This document shows, in pieces, positions 7,657 to 15,652 of a stretch of DNA of 64,000 nt. Each line of letters starts with the position of its first letter. Positions within the stretch are counted from its first letter, which is position 1. Location of the stretch: the NCBI RefSeq assembly GCF_012273655.1, contig NZ_JAAWWP010000002.1, positions 380,017-444,016 on the forward strand, given 5' to 3'. The DNA is from Streptomyces physcomitrii (lineage in GTDB: Bacteria; Actinomycetota; Actinomycetes; Streptomycetales; Streptomycetaceae). The position numbers were made by a program, and so were the translations under genes. The notes under the pieces are model-generated. The model was not told where the DNA came from. It made no database searches and saw only the letters and a list, made by a program, of their open reading frames with translations.

Positions 7657-9570
7657 CTCGGCCTCCACCTTCTTCGGCGGGACCGTCGGGATGCCGAGGA
7701 AGGGCAGCTTGAGCGCGCCGAAGGCGTCGGCGGGGACGGCCGGGGACTTGGGGGCCACCGCGTTCAGCCGCACATAGGCCTCGCCCTGCGCCGGACGGAT
7801 GTCCTCCTCACCCTTGTTGGGCCAGAAGGACATGGCGCGTTCGGCCTGCGCGGTGATGGTCAGCGAAGGGTTCACGCCCAGGTTGGCGGAGACCGCGGAG
7901 CCGTCCACCACCGAGATGCCCGGGTGCCCCCAGAGGCGGTGGTACGGGTCGATGACCCCGCTGTCCGCGTCGGCGCCGATGGTGCAGCCGCCGAGGAAGT
8001 GCGCGGTCAGCGGCATACCGGTCAGCTCGCCGATATTGGAGCCCGGGAAGCCGTTGATCTCCTCGGCGAGGATGCTGGCCGCCTGGGTGGCCTCGGCGAT
8101 CTGCGTCGGGTTCTTCTCGCCGTGGCCCTGACGGGCCGTCAGCATGCCTTTGCCGAGGCCCTTTTCCTTGCGGTAGGTGGTCAGCGAGTTGTCCAGGGAC
8201 TGCATGACGAGGCCGATGATGGTGCGCTCGGACCAGCGGCGGTTGGACAGCGCGCGGGCGAAGAGCAGCGGGTGGCGGACGTTGTTGGCGAGCCAGCGGC
8301 CGAGCCGCCTGCCGCGCGGGCTGAACGGCACCTGGAGCACCGTCATCGCGCCCATCGCGTTGGACTTCTTGCCGTAGCGCACCGGCTCGATGTGGGTGTT
8401 CTCGTTCGGGTGGATCGAGGAGGTGATCGCGACACCCTTGGTGAAGTCCGCTTTCTCGCCGTGCTTCTTGGCGTAGCGGCGGTTGTCGGTCTGCGCGCCG
8501 ACCAGGGCCTCGGAGTTGGTGCGGGTGAGCACCCCGAGGCGGTCGGAGACGCGCGGCAGCAGACCGGTGTCCTTCATCCGGTGCAGCAGGGTCTGGCTGC
8601 CGTAGGTCCCGGCGGCGATGATCACCCGCCGGGCGGTGAGGGTGCGTCCCGCGCCCTTGCGCTTGTTGTCGGTCGGCAGCGTCTGCACGGCGAATCCGCC
8701 GCGGGAGTCCTCGGTGACCGCGACCACGGAGGTCATCGGGTGCACCACGGCGCCCGCCTTCTCGGCGAGGTAGAGGTAGTTCTCGTTGAGGGTGTTCTTC
8801 GCGCCGTGGCGGCAGCCCGTCATGCACTCGCCGCACTCGGTGCAGGCCTTGCGGGAGGGACCCGCGCCGCCGAAGAAGGGGTCCGCCACCTCCTCACCCG
8901 GCTTGACGTTCACACTGCCGTCGGTGTCCTTGCCGTCACCGAAGAAGACGCCGACCGGGGCCATGTGGAAGCTGTCGCCGACGCCCATCTCGTGCGCGGC
9001 GGCCTTGAGATGGACGTCCATCGGGGTCATCGTCGGGTTCAGCCGCACCCCGAGCATCCGCTTGGCCTGGTCGTAGTAGGAGGACAGCTCCTCCTGCCAG
9101 TCGGTGATGTCCTTCCACTGCGGGTCCTCGAAGAAGGCCTTCGGCGGCACGTAGAGGGTGTTGGCGTAGTTCAGCGAGCCGCCGCCGACGCCCGCCCCGG
9201 CGAGGACCATGACATTGCCGAGCAGATGGATGCGCTGGATGCCGTAGAGGCCGAGCGCGGGGGCCCAGAGGAAGTTCTTGATGTCCCAGGAGTTCTTCGG
9301 CAGGGTCTCGCGGGTGAAGCGGCGGCCCGCCTCCAGGACGCCGACCCGGTAGCCCTTCTCGGTCAGGCGCAGCGCCGACACCGAACCGCCGAAGCCGGAG
9401 CCGACCACGAGCACGTCGTAGTCGTAGGACTCGTCCGGGTCCTGTTCGCCCCGCCGCGCGCCTGGTGCGTCCTGCCCGGCGGGGACGGATTTCTCCAGTG
9501 CCACGATGCTCTCGCTCTCTTCGTTGTCCGCGGCGTCCGCGGTGTCCGTGGTGTCCGCGGTCTTCGACAC
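7639..9570 (-). CDS. GMC-family FAD oxidoreductase (cholesterol oxidase-like)
   Basis: A 643-residue FAD-dependent alcohol/sterol-type oxidoreductase. The Rossmann motif GSGFGG is at 57-62, GVGGGSLNYAN near 128-137 is the second FAD-contact signature, and the C-terminal GMC block has GGCTIG..DSGVIDP and VNPSLTITA. A CTECGECMTGC cluster (Cys243, 246, 249, 253) is conserved in this actinobacterial subgroup and could bind a metal or Fe-S centre. No signal peptide is seen; the N-terminal 40 residues are Asp/Thr-rich and repetitive. The natural electron acceptor and substrate are unknown. It starts with GTG inside a 14-bp repeat tract and lacks an obvious RBS, so the start is uncertain. It lies downstream of the aldehyde dehydrogenase, separated by a hairpin. 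Confidence 0.85.
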   Translation of the reverse strand: MSKTADTTDTADAADNEESESIVALEKSVPAGQDAPGARRGEQDPDESYDYDVLVVGSGFGGSVSALRLTEKGYRVGVLEAGRRFTRETLPKNSWDIKNFLWAPALGLYGIQRIHLLGNVMVLAGAGVGGGSLNYANTLYVPPKAFFEDPQWKDITDWQEELSSYYDQAKRMLGVRLNPTMTPMDVHLKAAAHEMGVGDSFHMAPVGVFFGDGKDTDGSVNVKPGEEVADPFFGGAGPSRKACTECGECMTGCRHGAKNTLNENYLYLAEKAGAVVHPMTSVVAVTEDSRGGFAVQTLPTDNKRKGAGRTLTARRVIIAAGTYGSQTLLHRMKDTGLLPRVSDRLGVLTRTNSEALVGAQTDNRRYAKKHGEKADFTKGVAITSSIHPNENTHIEPVRYGKKSNAMGAMTVLQVPFSPRGRRLGRWLANNVRHPLLFARALSNRRWSERTIIGLVMQSLDNSLTTYRKEKGLGKGMLTARQGHGEKNPTQIAEATQAASILAEEINGFPGSNIGELTGMPLTAHFLGGCTIGADADSGVIDPYHRLWGHPGISVVDGSAVSANLGVNPSLTITAQAERAMSFWPNKGEEDIRPAQGEAYVRLNAVAPKSPAVPADAFGALKLPFLGIPTVPPKKVEAEAPPMK

Positions 9571-9624
9571 GGCTCGGTGGTGACGGCTCGGTGCTGACGG
9601 CTCGACGGTGACGGCCCGGCGCGG
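9569..9624. repeat. 14-bp tandem repeat, four copies, at the GMC start codon
   Basis: Units ACGGCTCGGTGGTG, ACGGCTCGGTGCTG, ACGGCTCGACGGTG and ACGGCCCGGCGCGG run from 9569 to 9624. They occupy the place where the RBS of the GMC gene should be; the GTG start codon overlaps the first unit. Confidence 0.8.
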
Positions 9625-9652
9625 GAAAAGCGGGTCGCCGCGCGCCGGGCCG
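9612..9652 (-). terminator. Hairpin between aldehyde dehydrogenase and GMC genes
   Basis: A 12-bp perfect stem (CGGCCCGGCGCG at 9612-9623, partner 9641-9652), 17-nt loop. It lies after the aldehyde dehydrogenase stop and before the GMC start, suggesting separate transcripts. Confidence 0.65.
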
Positions 9653-9708
9653 TGCGCGCCCGCGCGCGGCCCGGTCGGGGAGTCGGCCCCGGATCTCCCG
9701 GACGCGGC

Positions 9709-11337
9709 CTAGCGCAGCCGCAGCTTCTTCAGGGTCTTCAGGCTCAGGGACATGAAGGCCGCGTACTTCTCGTCGTCCATGCCGAAGGAGGGGCCGAGCG
9801 GCAGGACCCGCTGGTGGGCGACGGTCTGCGCCTCGGTGTACTTGAGGATGCCCTCGGCGCCGTGCCGCCGGCCGAGGCCGGAGTCCTTCATGCCGCCCAT
9901 CGGCGACTGCACGCTGGCGTAGCCCGGCGCGAAGCCCTCGTTGACGTTGGCGGTGCCGGTGTGCAGCCGGGCGGCGACGGCGCGGCCGCGGCGGGCGTTC
10001 TTCGACCAGACCGAGGAGTTGAGCCCGTACGGGGTGGCGTTGGCCAGCTCCACGGCCTCGTCGTCGGTGGCGAAGCGGTAGATCGAGACGACCGGGCCGA
10101 AGGTCTCCTCGGCGCACAGGGTCATCTCGTCGCCGACGCCGTCGAGGATGGTGGGCTCGTAGAAGTACGGGCCGACATCGGGCCGCGCGACGCCGCCCGC
10201 GAGGACCTTGGCGCCCTTGGCGACCGCGTCGTCCACGTGCTGGGTCACCGTCTTGAGCTGGCGCTCGCTGGCCAGGGAGCCCATCTCGGCGCCGTAGGCC
10301 AGGGAGTTGCCGAGCCGCATCTCCTTGGTCTTCGCCACGAAGCGGGCCACGAAGCGGTCGGCGACGGCCTGGTGCACGTACAGCCGCTCGATGGCGATGC
10401 ACAGCTGGCCGGCGGTGGAGAAGCAGGCGCGGACGGCGCCCTCGGCGGCCTTCTCGATGTCGGCGTCGTCGAGCACGATCATCGGGTTCTTGCCGCCGAG
10501 TTCGAGGGAGACGCCGACCAGCCGGGCGGCGGCGCCCTGGGCGACCTCGCGGCCGACCCGGGTGGAGCCGGTGAAGGAGACGTAGTCGCCGCGCTTGACC
10601 AGCTCGGGGCCGACGACGGGGCCGTCGCCGATGACCACTTGGAAGACCTCGGCGGGCAGTCCCGCCTCGATGATCAGGTCGCGGGCCCACAGGCCGGTGA
10701 GGGCGGTCTCGGTGTCGGGCTTCATGACGACCGCGTTGCCGGAGACGAAGGCGGGCAGCGCGTCGCCGATGGTGAGTTCGAGCGGGTAGTTCCAGGGCGC
10801 GATCTGGCCGACCACGCCGCGCGGCTGCCGCCGCTCGCTGACGTGGGTGAGGAGGGGGACGGCGCCGGTGTGCCGCTTGGGCGCGAGGTAGGCGGAGGCG
10901 CGGCGGCCGTAGTGCCGGGCGGCCATCGCGACCGCCTGGATCTCCTCGTGCGCGTGCAGCCGGGTCTTGCCGGTCTCCAGCTGGATGAGGTCGAGCACCT
11001 CCGCCTGGCGCTCCAGGAGCAGGTCGTGGAAGCGCAGCAGTACGGCGGCGCGCCGGCGGACCGGAGCCGCGGCCCACAGCGGCTGCGCGGCGCGGGCTCG
11101 GGCGAAGGCGGTCTCGACGTCCTCGGGGGTGGACTCGGGGAGGTCGGCCAGCTTCTCGCCGGTCAGGGGCGAATGGTTCCAGGTGCGACCGGAACCGACG
11201 ACGCCCTTGGTGAGCTGGGCGACCAGCTCGGGCGTCACGACATCGGCGGCCGTACGGGCACCCGCGGGGGCGGGCGCAACCGGGTTGGTACCGGCCGGCG
11301 TGGTGGAGTCCTGGCGGGGTGCGGTGGCCTGCGTCAT
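9709..11337 (-). CDS. gabD2: NAD(P)+-dependent succinate-semialdehyde dehydrogenase family
   Basis: An aldehyde dehydrogenase superfamily enzyme of 542 residues. Catalytic Glu279 lies in VSLELGGKNP and nucleophile Cys313 in AGQLCIA; the cofactor motif is FTGSTRVG and the substrate region PWNYPLEL. The best family match is the actinobacterial GabD2 type, which oxidises succinic semialdehyde to succinate in GABA breakdown and the alternative TCA route. Substrate specificity is inferred from overall resemblance. About 35 N-terminal residues are a disordered Ala/Pro extension. Three palindromes lie just upstream (11372-11446), so it is probably under a dimeric repressor. The GMC oxidoreductase follows downstream. 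Confidence 0.85.
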   Translation of the reverse strand: MTQATAPRQDSTTPAGTNPVAPAPAGARTAADVVTPELVAQLTKGVVGSGRTWNHSPLTGEKLADLPESTPEDVETAFARARAAQPLWAAAPVRRRAAVLLRFHDLLLERQAEVLDLIQLETGKTRLHAHEEIQAVAMAARHYGRRASAYLAPKRHTGAVPLLTHVSERRQPRGVVGQIAPWNYPLELTIGDALPAFVSGNAVVMKPDTETALTGLWARDLIIEAGLPAEVFQVVIGDGPVVGPELVKRGDYVSFTGSTRVGREVAQGAAARLVGVSLELGGKNPMIVLDDADIEKAAEGAVRACFSTAGQLCIAIERLYVHQAVADRFVARFVAKTKEMRLGNSLAYGAEMGSLASERQLKTVTQHVDDAVAKGAKVLAGGVARPDVGPYFYEPTILDGVGDEMTLCAEETFGPVVSIYRFATDDEAVELANATPYGLNSSVWSKNARRGRAVAARLHTGTANVNEGFAPGYASVQSPMGGMKDSGLGRRHGAEGILKYTEAQTVAHQRVLPLGPSFGMDDEKYAAFMSLSLKTLKKLRLR

Positions 11338-11371
11338 AAGCGTGAGGGTATTCCTGTCACCGGGCTTTGTG

Positions 11372-11446
11372 TACCCATGGGTAACAGCAATTCACCGGGC
11401 CTGCACACGCTGCCAGTGATTGCTGGCACAACAGCCCTGATCAGGG
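11372..11446. promoter_or_regulatory. Three palindromes upstream of gabD2
   Basis: TACCCATGGGTA at 11372-11383 (12 bp, perfect) is 35 bp before the gabD2 start. TGCCAG-N6-CTGGCA follows at 11411-11428 and CCCTGATCAGGG (12 bp, perfect) at 11435-11446. The first is a typical size for a TetR- or GntR-type site near the promoter. The binders are unknown. Confidence 0.6.
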
Positions 11447-11546
11447 GCTTGCCCGGTCGGGCACCGGAGAGAGCGGTGAGGGCTGTGACACATTCCTCAC
11501 CGTGCGTGGTGCCGGGGTGACAGATGTGGCGGCGGGGAGGGGCGGG

Positions 11547-11648
11547 TCCGGTGGGAGCGCGTCCCGTGGCGAGGCGCGTGTCCGGCGGGAGCGCGCCGCG
11601 TGGCGGTGCCCGGGTTCCGCGGGAGCGCGCCGCCTGGTGACGCGGGTG
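11547..11648. repeat. 34-bp tandem repeat, three copies, after a kinase gene
   Basis: Units at 11547, 11581 and 11615 share (T)CCG(G/C)(T/C/G)GGGAGCGCG in register. They end 12 bp beyond the stop of the kinase gene at 11660, in its 3' flank. The rest of 11338-11659 holds the gabD2 palindromes and no gene. Confidence 0.85.
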
Positions 11649-11659
11649 TCGCGTGGGGC

Positions 11660-13603
11660 TCAGCCCGCCTCGACGGGCTCCAGGCGCAGGCCCGCCACGA
11701 TGTCCCGGTAGAGGGCCCGCCCCTCGGCGCGGCTGCGGCCCTCGTCGAGCATGTCGACGAGGAGGGCATGGCAGGTGCCGTCCTCGTCGTAGACGAAGAG
11801 CTGCAGGGCCCGGCGCTTCTCCAGATCCTCGTAGGCGGACTCGGCGAGGCTGGTCCGGCGCCCGTCCAGGGTGCCCTCGCCGCACTTCGTCTCCGGGGTG
11901 GTCCACTCCTCCACCGGCACCTTCGCGGGATCGCCGCAGGGACCGCTCTTCCCGTAGGTGCCCTTCGGGTACAGGGTCAGCCGCACCCGGGTGTCGCCCA
12001 CCGCGTACTCCAGGAAGTCCGCCTCCCCCGGCTCCCGTACGAAGCCGCCGCCGTTCCCGTCCCGCCGCTCCGCCGTCTCCGGCAGCTTGAGCGAGGCGCC
12101 GAGGTGGGGCAACCGCCGTCTGCTCCAGGTGGGTTCGGGCAGCTCCACGGAGGCGGTGGGGCTCCGGTCCGGCCCGTCCGCCCGGTCGCCGCCGTCGCCG
12201 TCCCGCCCGGCCCGGGTGCCCCAGATCCCGGCCCCGAGCGCGAGTCCGAGGAGGGCGGCCAGCGCGGCGATCCGTACCCAGCGGTGGTCGAGGCGGGAGG
12301 GGGAAGGGGCGGGGGCGGGGGAAGAGGCGGGGACTGGTTCGGGTTCGGGGGAATCGGGGCCCCGGGGTTCGGAGTTCGCGGGTCCGGGGTCCTCGGTCCT
12401 CGGATCCTGGGATTCGGGACCCTGGGGCTCCGAATTCTCGGATTCGGGATCCTGGGATCCCTGGTCCTGGGACTCGGGATCCTGGGACTCGCGGTCCTGG
12501 GACCCGCGGTCCTGGGATACAGGATCCGTGGACTCCTGATCCGAGGACTCACAATCCGAGGACTCCCGATCCGAGGACTCCCGATCCTTGGATCCCAACT
12601 CCAGGAGCCCCGACTCCCAGGCCCCCGACTCCCAGGCCCCGGCCTCCCCACCCCCAGAACCCGACGACACCCCCGCCCCCGGACCCGCCCCCAGCACCAC
12701 CGGCCCCGTCTCCTCGAAGGCCGTCGCCGAGCGGAGGTGGCGGAGGGTCTCCTCGGTGGTGGGGCGGGCCTCGGGGTCCTTGGCGAGGAGGTGGCGGATC
12801 AGCGGGGCGAGGCGGCCGGAGGCGGCCGGCTCGGGTGGTTCGGCGCCCAGTACGGCGGCGAGTACGGCCTCCACGGCGTGGCGGCGGAAGGGCGAGAAGC
12901 CTTCGGTGGCCGCGTAGAGGAGGACGCCGAGGGACCACAGGTCGGAGGCGGGTCCCGCCCGGTGGCCCGCGATGCGCTCCGGCGCCACGTACTCCAGCGA
13001 GCCGACGAACTCGCCGGTGACGGTGAGGGATTCCTCGCCGCGGATCTGGGCGATGCCGAAGTCGGTGAGGACCACCCGGTCATGGCTGCCGAGCAGGACG
13101 TTGGCGGGCTTCACATCGCGGTGCACGATGCCCTTCGCGTGCGCGGCACCGAGCGCCCCGGCGAGGGCGAGGCCGACCCGGGCCGCCTCCGGCACCGCCA
13201 ACGGCCCCCGGTCCAGGCGCTCCTGGAGGGACTCGCCCCGTACCAGCTCCATGACGATCCAGGGCAGGCCGTCCTCGACGACGACATCGTGCACGGAGAC
13301 CGCGCAGGGGTGGTCGACCCGCGCGGCGGCGCGGGCCTCGCGGTGGAGGCGGGCGGACATCCGCCGGTGCGCCTCCTCCTGCGGATCGCCGGGCAACCGC
13401 GGCTGCTTCAGGGCCACTTCATGGCCCACCCGCTCGTCAAGGGCGCGCCACACCGTGCCCATGCCGCCGGAGCCGATGCGCCCGACCACCCGGTAGCGCC
13501 CGCCCACCAGCCGCCCCAGAACCCCGGCCACTCCCCCTCGTTCCCCCTCGGTCCCGTTCTCCCGCACCCCCGCGCCCGATCCGGGGCCCGGCGCGCACGG
13601 CAT
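11660..13603 (-). CDS. Membrane Ser/Thr protein kinase A with (S/D/E/Q) repeat linker
   Basis: A Hanks-type kinase, 647 residues. The kinase domain (about 37-300) has GxGxxG in GSGGMG, Lys66, HRD with catalytic Asp163, DFG at 181-183 and an APE motif, so it should be active. Residues about 320-420 are a low-complexity linker of repeated Ser-x-Asp-x-Glu units (SQDPESQD). A single TM helix is near 440-460. The extracytoplasmic part has GASLKLPE and CGDPAKVP..KCGEG cysteines and resembles the ectodomains of the neighbouring kinases. The preceding kinase gene ends 48 bp upstream, so the two are probably cotranscribed. The exact start is uncertain because in-frame GTG codons follow the ATG. The target is unknown. 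Confidence 0.88.
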   Translation of the reverse strand: MPCAPGPGSGAGVRENGTEGERGGVAGVLGRLVGGRYRVVGRIGSGGMGTVWRALDERVGHEVALKQPRLPGDPQEEAHRRMSARLHREARAAARVDHPCAVSVHDVVVEDGLPWIVMELVRGESLQERLDRGPLAVPEAARVGLALAGALGAAHAKGIVHRDVKPANVLLGSHDRVVLTDFGIAQIRGEESLTVTGEFVGSLEYVAPERIAGHRAGPASDLWSLGVLLYAATEGFSPFRRHAVEAVLAAVLGAEPPEPAASGRLAPLIRHLLAKDPEARPTTEETLRHLRSATAFEETGPVVLGAGPGAGVSSGSGGGEAGAWESGAWESGLLELGSKDRESSDRESSDCESSDQESTDPVSQDRGSQDRESQDPESQDQGSQDPESENSEPQGPESQDPRTEDPGPANSEPRGPDSPEPEPVPASSPAPAPSPSRLDHRWVRIAALAALLGLALGAGIWGTRAGRDGDGGDRADGPDRSPTASVELPEPTWSRRRLPHLGASLKLPETAERRDGNGGGFVREPGEADFLEYAVGDTRVRLTLYPKGTYGKSGPCGDPAKVPVEEWTTPETKCGEGTLDGRRTSLAESAYEDLEKRRALQLFVYDEDGTCHALLVDMLDEGRSRAEGRALYRDIVAGLRLEPVEAG

Positions 13604-13651
13604 CGGCCGACCGCTCCCCGGGCTGCGGGGACCGGCCGGCCGGATCCGTCC

Positions 13652-15436
13652 TCAGAGCTTGCTGATCTCCAGCTTCTCGATCGCCCCGTCGGCGACCTCG
13701 CGGCCGCGCTCGACGAAGTCGCCCTTGCCCGGGTAGCCGATGATCAGCTTGTACATGTCCCCGGCCTTCGACTTGTAGTAGAAGATCCGGATCTCCCGGG
13801 GGTGGCGCCGGTCGTCGCCGGTCCCCTCGGTGTACGTACCGGTGTTCTCGGCCGACTCCCCGCCCTTGTACGTCGTCTTGTCGGTGTGCATCTTCAGGCC
13901 CGCGTCGGAGCCGATGCCGAGGTCGGACTCGCCGGTCTCCTGGAAGGTCTCGGCGTCGTCGTAGGCCTCGGCGGTCGCCGAACCGGCGATGTTGTCAAGG
14001 CTGTCGTCCTTCTCGGCGTCGACCTGGAGCCGGACCCAGATCGCGCCGCTCGGGTCGGCGTACTCGGCCCAGCCCTGGTCCGAATCGTCCTCCTCCGGAA
14101 CGTACTTGACGTACGACTCGGGCACCGAGACCGTCGCCCCGAGCCCCTTCGCCTCGTCGTCCTTCCAGCCCTCGGCGGAGGAGCCGCCGAAGGGGTCGGC
14201 GAGGACCACGCCCACCACGAGGACGGCGGCCACCAGCGCGGCGCCGATACCGAGCAGCGCCTTGCGGCTCAGGGTGACGCCCTGGGCGCTGCCGGGCCCC
14301 GCGGCCCGCACCGTGGGGGCGGGCGGCGGCGCGGGCGCGGCGGCCTGCTCCAGGAGCTGGCGCACCCGGGCGGCGGCCGGGCGCTGCGCCGGGTCCTTGT
14401 GCAGCAGGCCGTTGATGGCGTCGGCCAGCGGGCCCCGCGCGGAGGCGGGCGCGGCGGGCGTCGCGTTCAGTACCGACTGCAGGGTGGCGGGGGTGTTGCT
14501 GCGGCGGAAGGGCGAGACGCCCTCGGTCGCCGCGTAGAGCACCACGCCGAGCGACCAGAGATCGCTCGCCGGTCCCGGCCGCTGCCCGAGGACGCGTTCG
14601 GGGGCGATGAACTCCGGTGACCCGACGAAGCCGCCGGTGTCGGTCAGATTGGTCTCGCCCTCGATCTGGGCGATGCCGAAGTCGGTGAGGACCACCCGCT
14701 CGTGGCGGCCGAGCAGCACGTTGTCCGGCTTCACATCGCGGTGCAGGACGCCCCCCTGGTGCGCGGCGTCCAGGGCGCCGAGCACCTCAAGACCGATCCG
14801 GGCGGCCTCGCGTGCGCCGAGGGTGCCCTCCTGGAGCGCCTCGCCGAGGGTGCGGCCCTGGACGAACTCCATGACGATCCACGGCTGGCCGTCCTCGACG
14901 GCGACATCGTGCACGCTGACCACCGCGGGGTGGTCGAGCCGGGCGGCGGCCCGCGCCTCGCGGCGCATCCGCTCGAAGACCGTGGCGCGTTCGCGTTCGG
15001 GAAGGTGGTCCGGGACCCGCGGTTCCTTGACCGCCACCTCCCGGTCGACGGTCTCGTCCTTGGCCCGCCAGACGGTGCCCATGCCGCCGTGCCCGAGCTT
15101 GGCGAGCAGCCGGTAGCGCCCGGCGATCAGGCGCCCCGCCCCCGGGTCGGGCTGCGCCTGCTGGTGCGGCACCGCCTGGGTCGGCTGGGCGTGCGGCGCG
15201 GGGGGCACGGGCGGTGCCTGCTGACCCGGATGCGGTCCGGGACCCCCCGGCGGCTGACCGTGCCCCTGCTGCTGCCCGGGGTACCCGTACCCGCCCTGCT
15301 GCGGCTGCTGCCCCTGGGGAACCCCGCCGTACGGGGCTCCCGGCTCCCGGGGCCGAGGCGGCTGGAGTCCGTAGCTGGTGGTCTCGCCGGACCCGCTGCC
15401 GCCGGACCCGTAGGGGGCTCCCCCGTCGTTGCTCAT
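13652..15436 (-). CDS. Membrane Ser/Thr protein kinase B with Pro/Gln-rich N-terminus
   Basis: A 594-residue Hanks-type kinase, unusual in having about 100 disordered Gly/Pro/Gln residues before the kinase domain. Active-site residues are present: Lys137, HRD Asp234, DFG Asp252. The kinase domain ends near 365, then a short Pro-rich linker, a TM helix near 387-412 (ALLGIGAALVAAVLVVGVVL), and an acidic extracytoplasmic domain with GATVSVPESY and YKLIIGYPG. The 3' neighbour kinase begins 48 bp downstream, consistent with an operon; the upstream kinase is 216 bp away, so an internal promoter is possible. The ligand sensed outside is unknown. Confidence 0.9.
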   Translation of the reverse strand: MSNDGGAPYGSGGSGSGETTSYGLQPPRPREPGAPYGGVPQGQQPQQGGYGYPGQQQGHGQPPGGPGPHPGQQAPPVPPAPHAQPTQAVPHQQAQPDPGAGRLIAGRYRLLAKLGHGGMGTVWRAKDETVDREVAVKEPRVPDHLPERERATVFERMRREARAAARLDHPAVVSVHDVAVEDGQPWIVMEFVQGRTLGEALQEGTLGAREAARIGLEVLGALDAAHQGGVLHRDVKPDNVLLGRHERVVLTDFGIAQIEGETNLTDTGGFVGSPEFIAPERVLGQRPGPASDLWSLGVVLYAATEGVSPFRRSNTPATLQSVLNATPAAPASARGPLADAINGLLHKDPAQRPAAARVRQLLEQAAAPAPPPAPTVRAAGPGSAQGVTLSRKALLGIGAALVAAVLVVGVVLADPFGGSSAEGWKDDEAKGLGATVSVPESYVKYVPEEDDSDQGWAEYADPSGAIWVRLQVDAEKDDSLDNIAGSATAEAYDDAETFQETGESDLGIGSDAGLKMHTDKTTYKGGESAENTGTYTEGTGDDRRHPREIRIFYYKSKAGDMYKLIIGYPGKGDFVERGREVADGAIEKLEISKL

Positions 15437-15652
15437 GCATCCCTCTCTATCGCGTGGGGAGGCGCCACTTCCAGTCCGGTCACAGAGCCGTGACCCGCCG
15501 CCCCGCTTTGCCCCGTTTTCCGCGAGCGGGCGGCGGAGGTACGCCCTCCCGATCCGTACCTTTTGGGAGTTGACCCGTTACGTACGGTCAGCCTCCGGCG
15601 GTCCCGGGGGCCGGCGCGGGCGGCCGGAACGGTCGGCCCCGGCCGGACCCGG

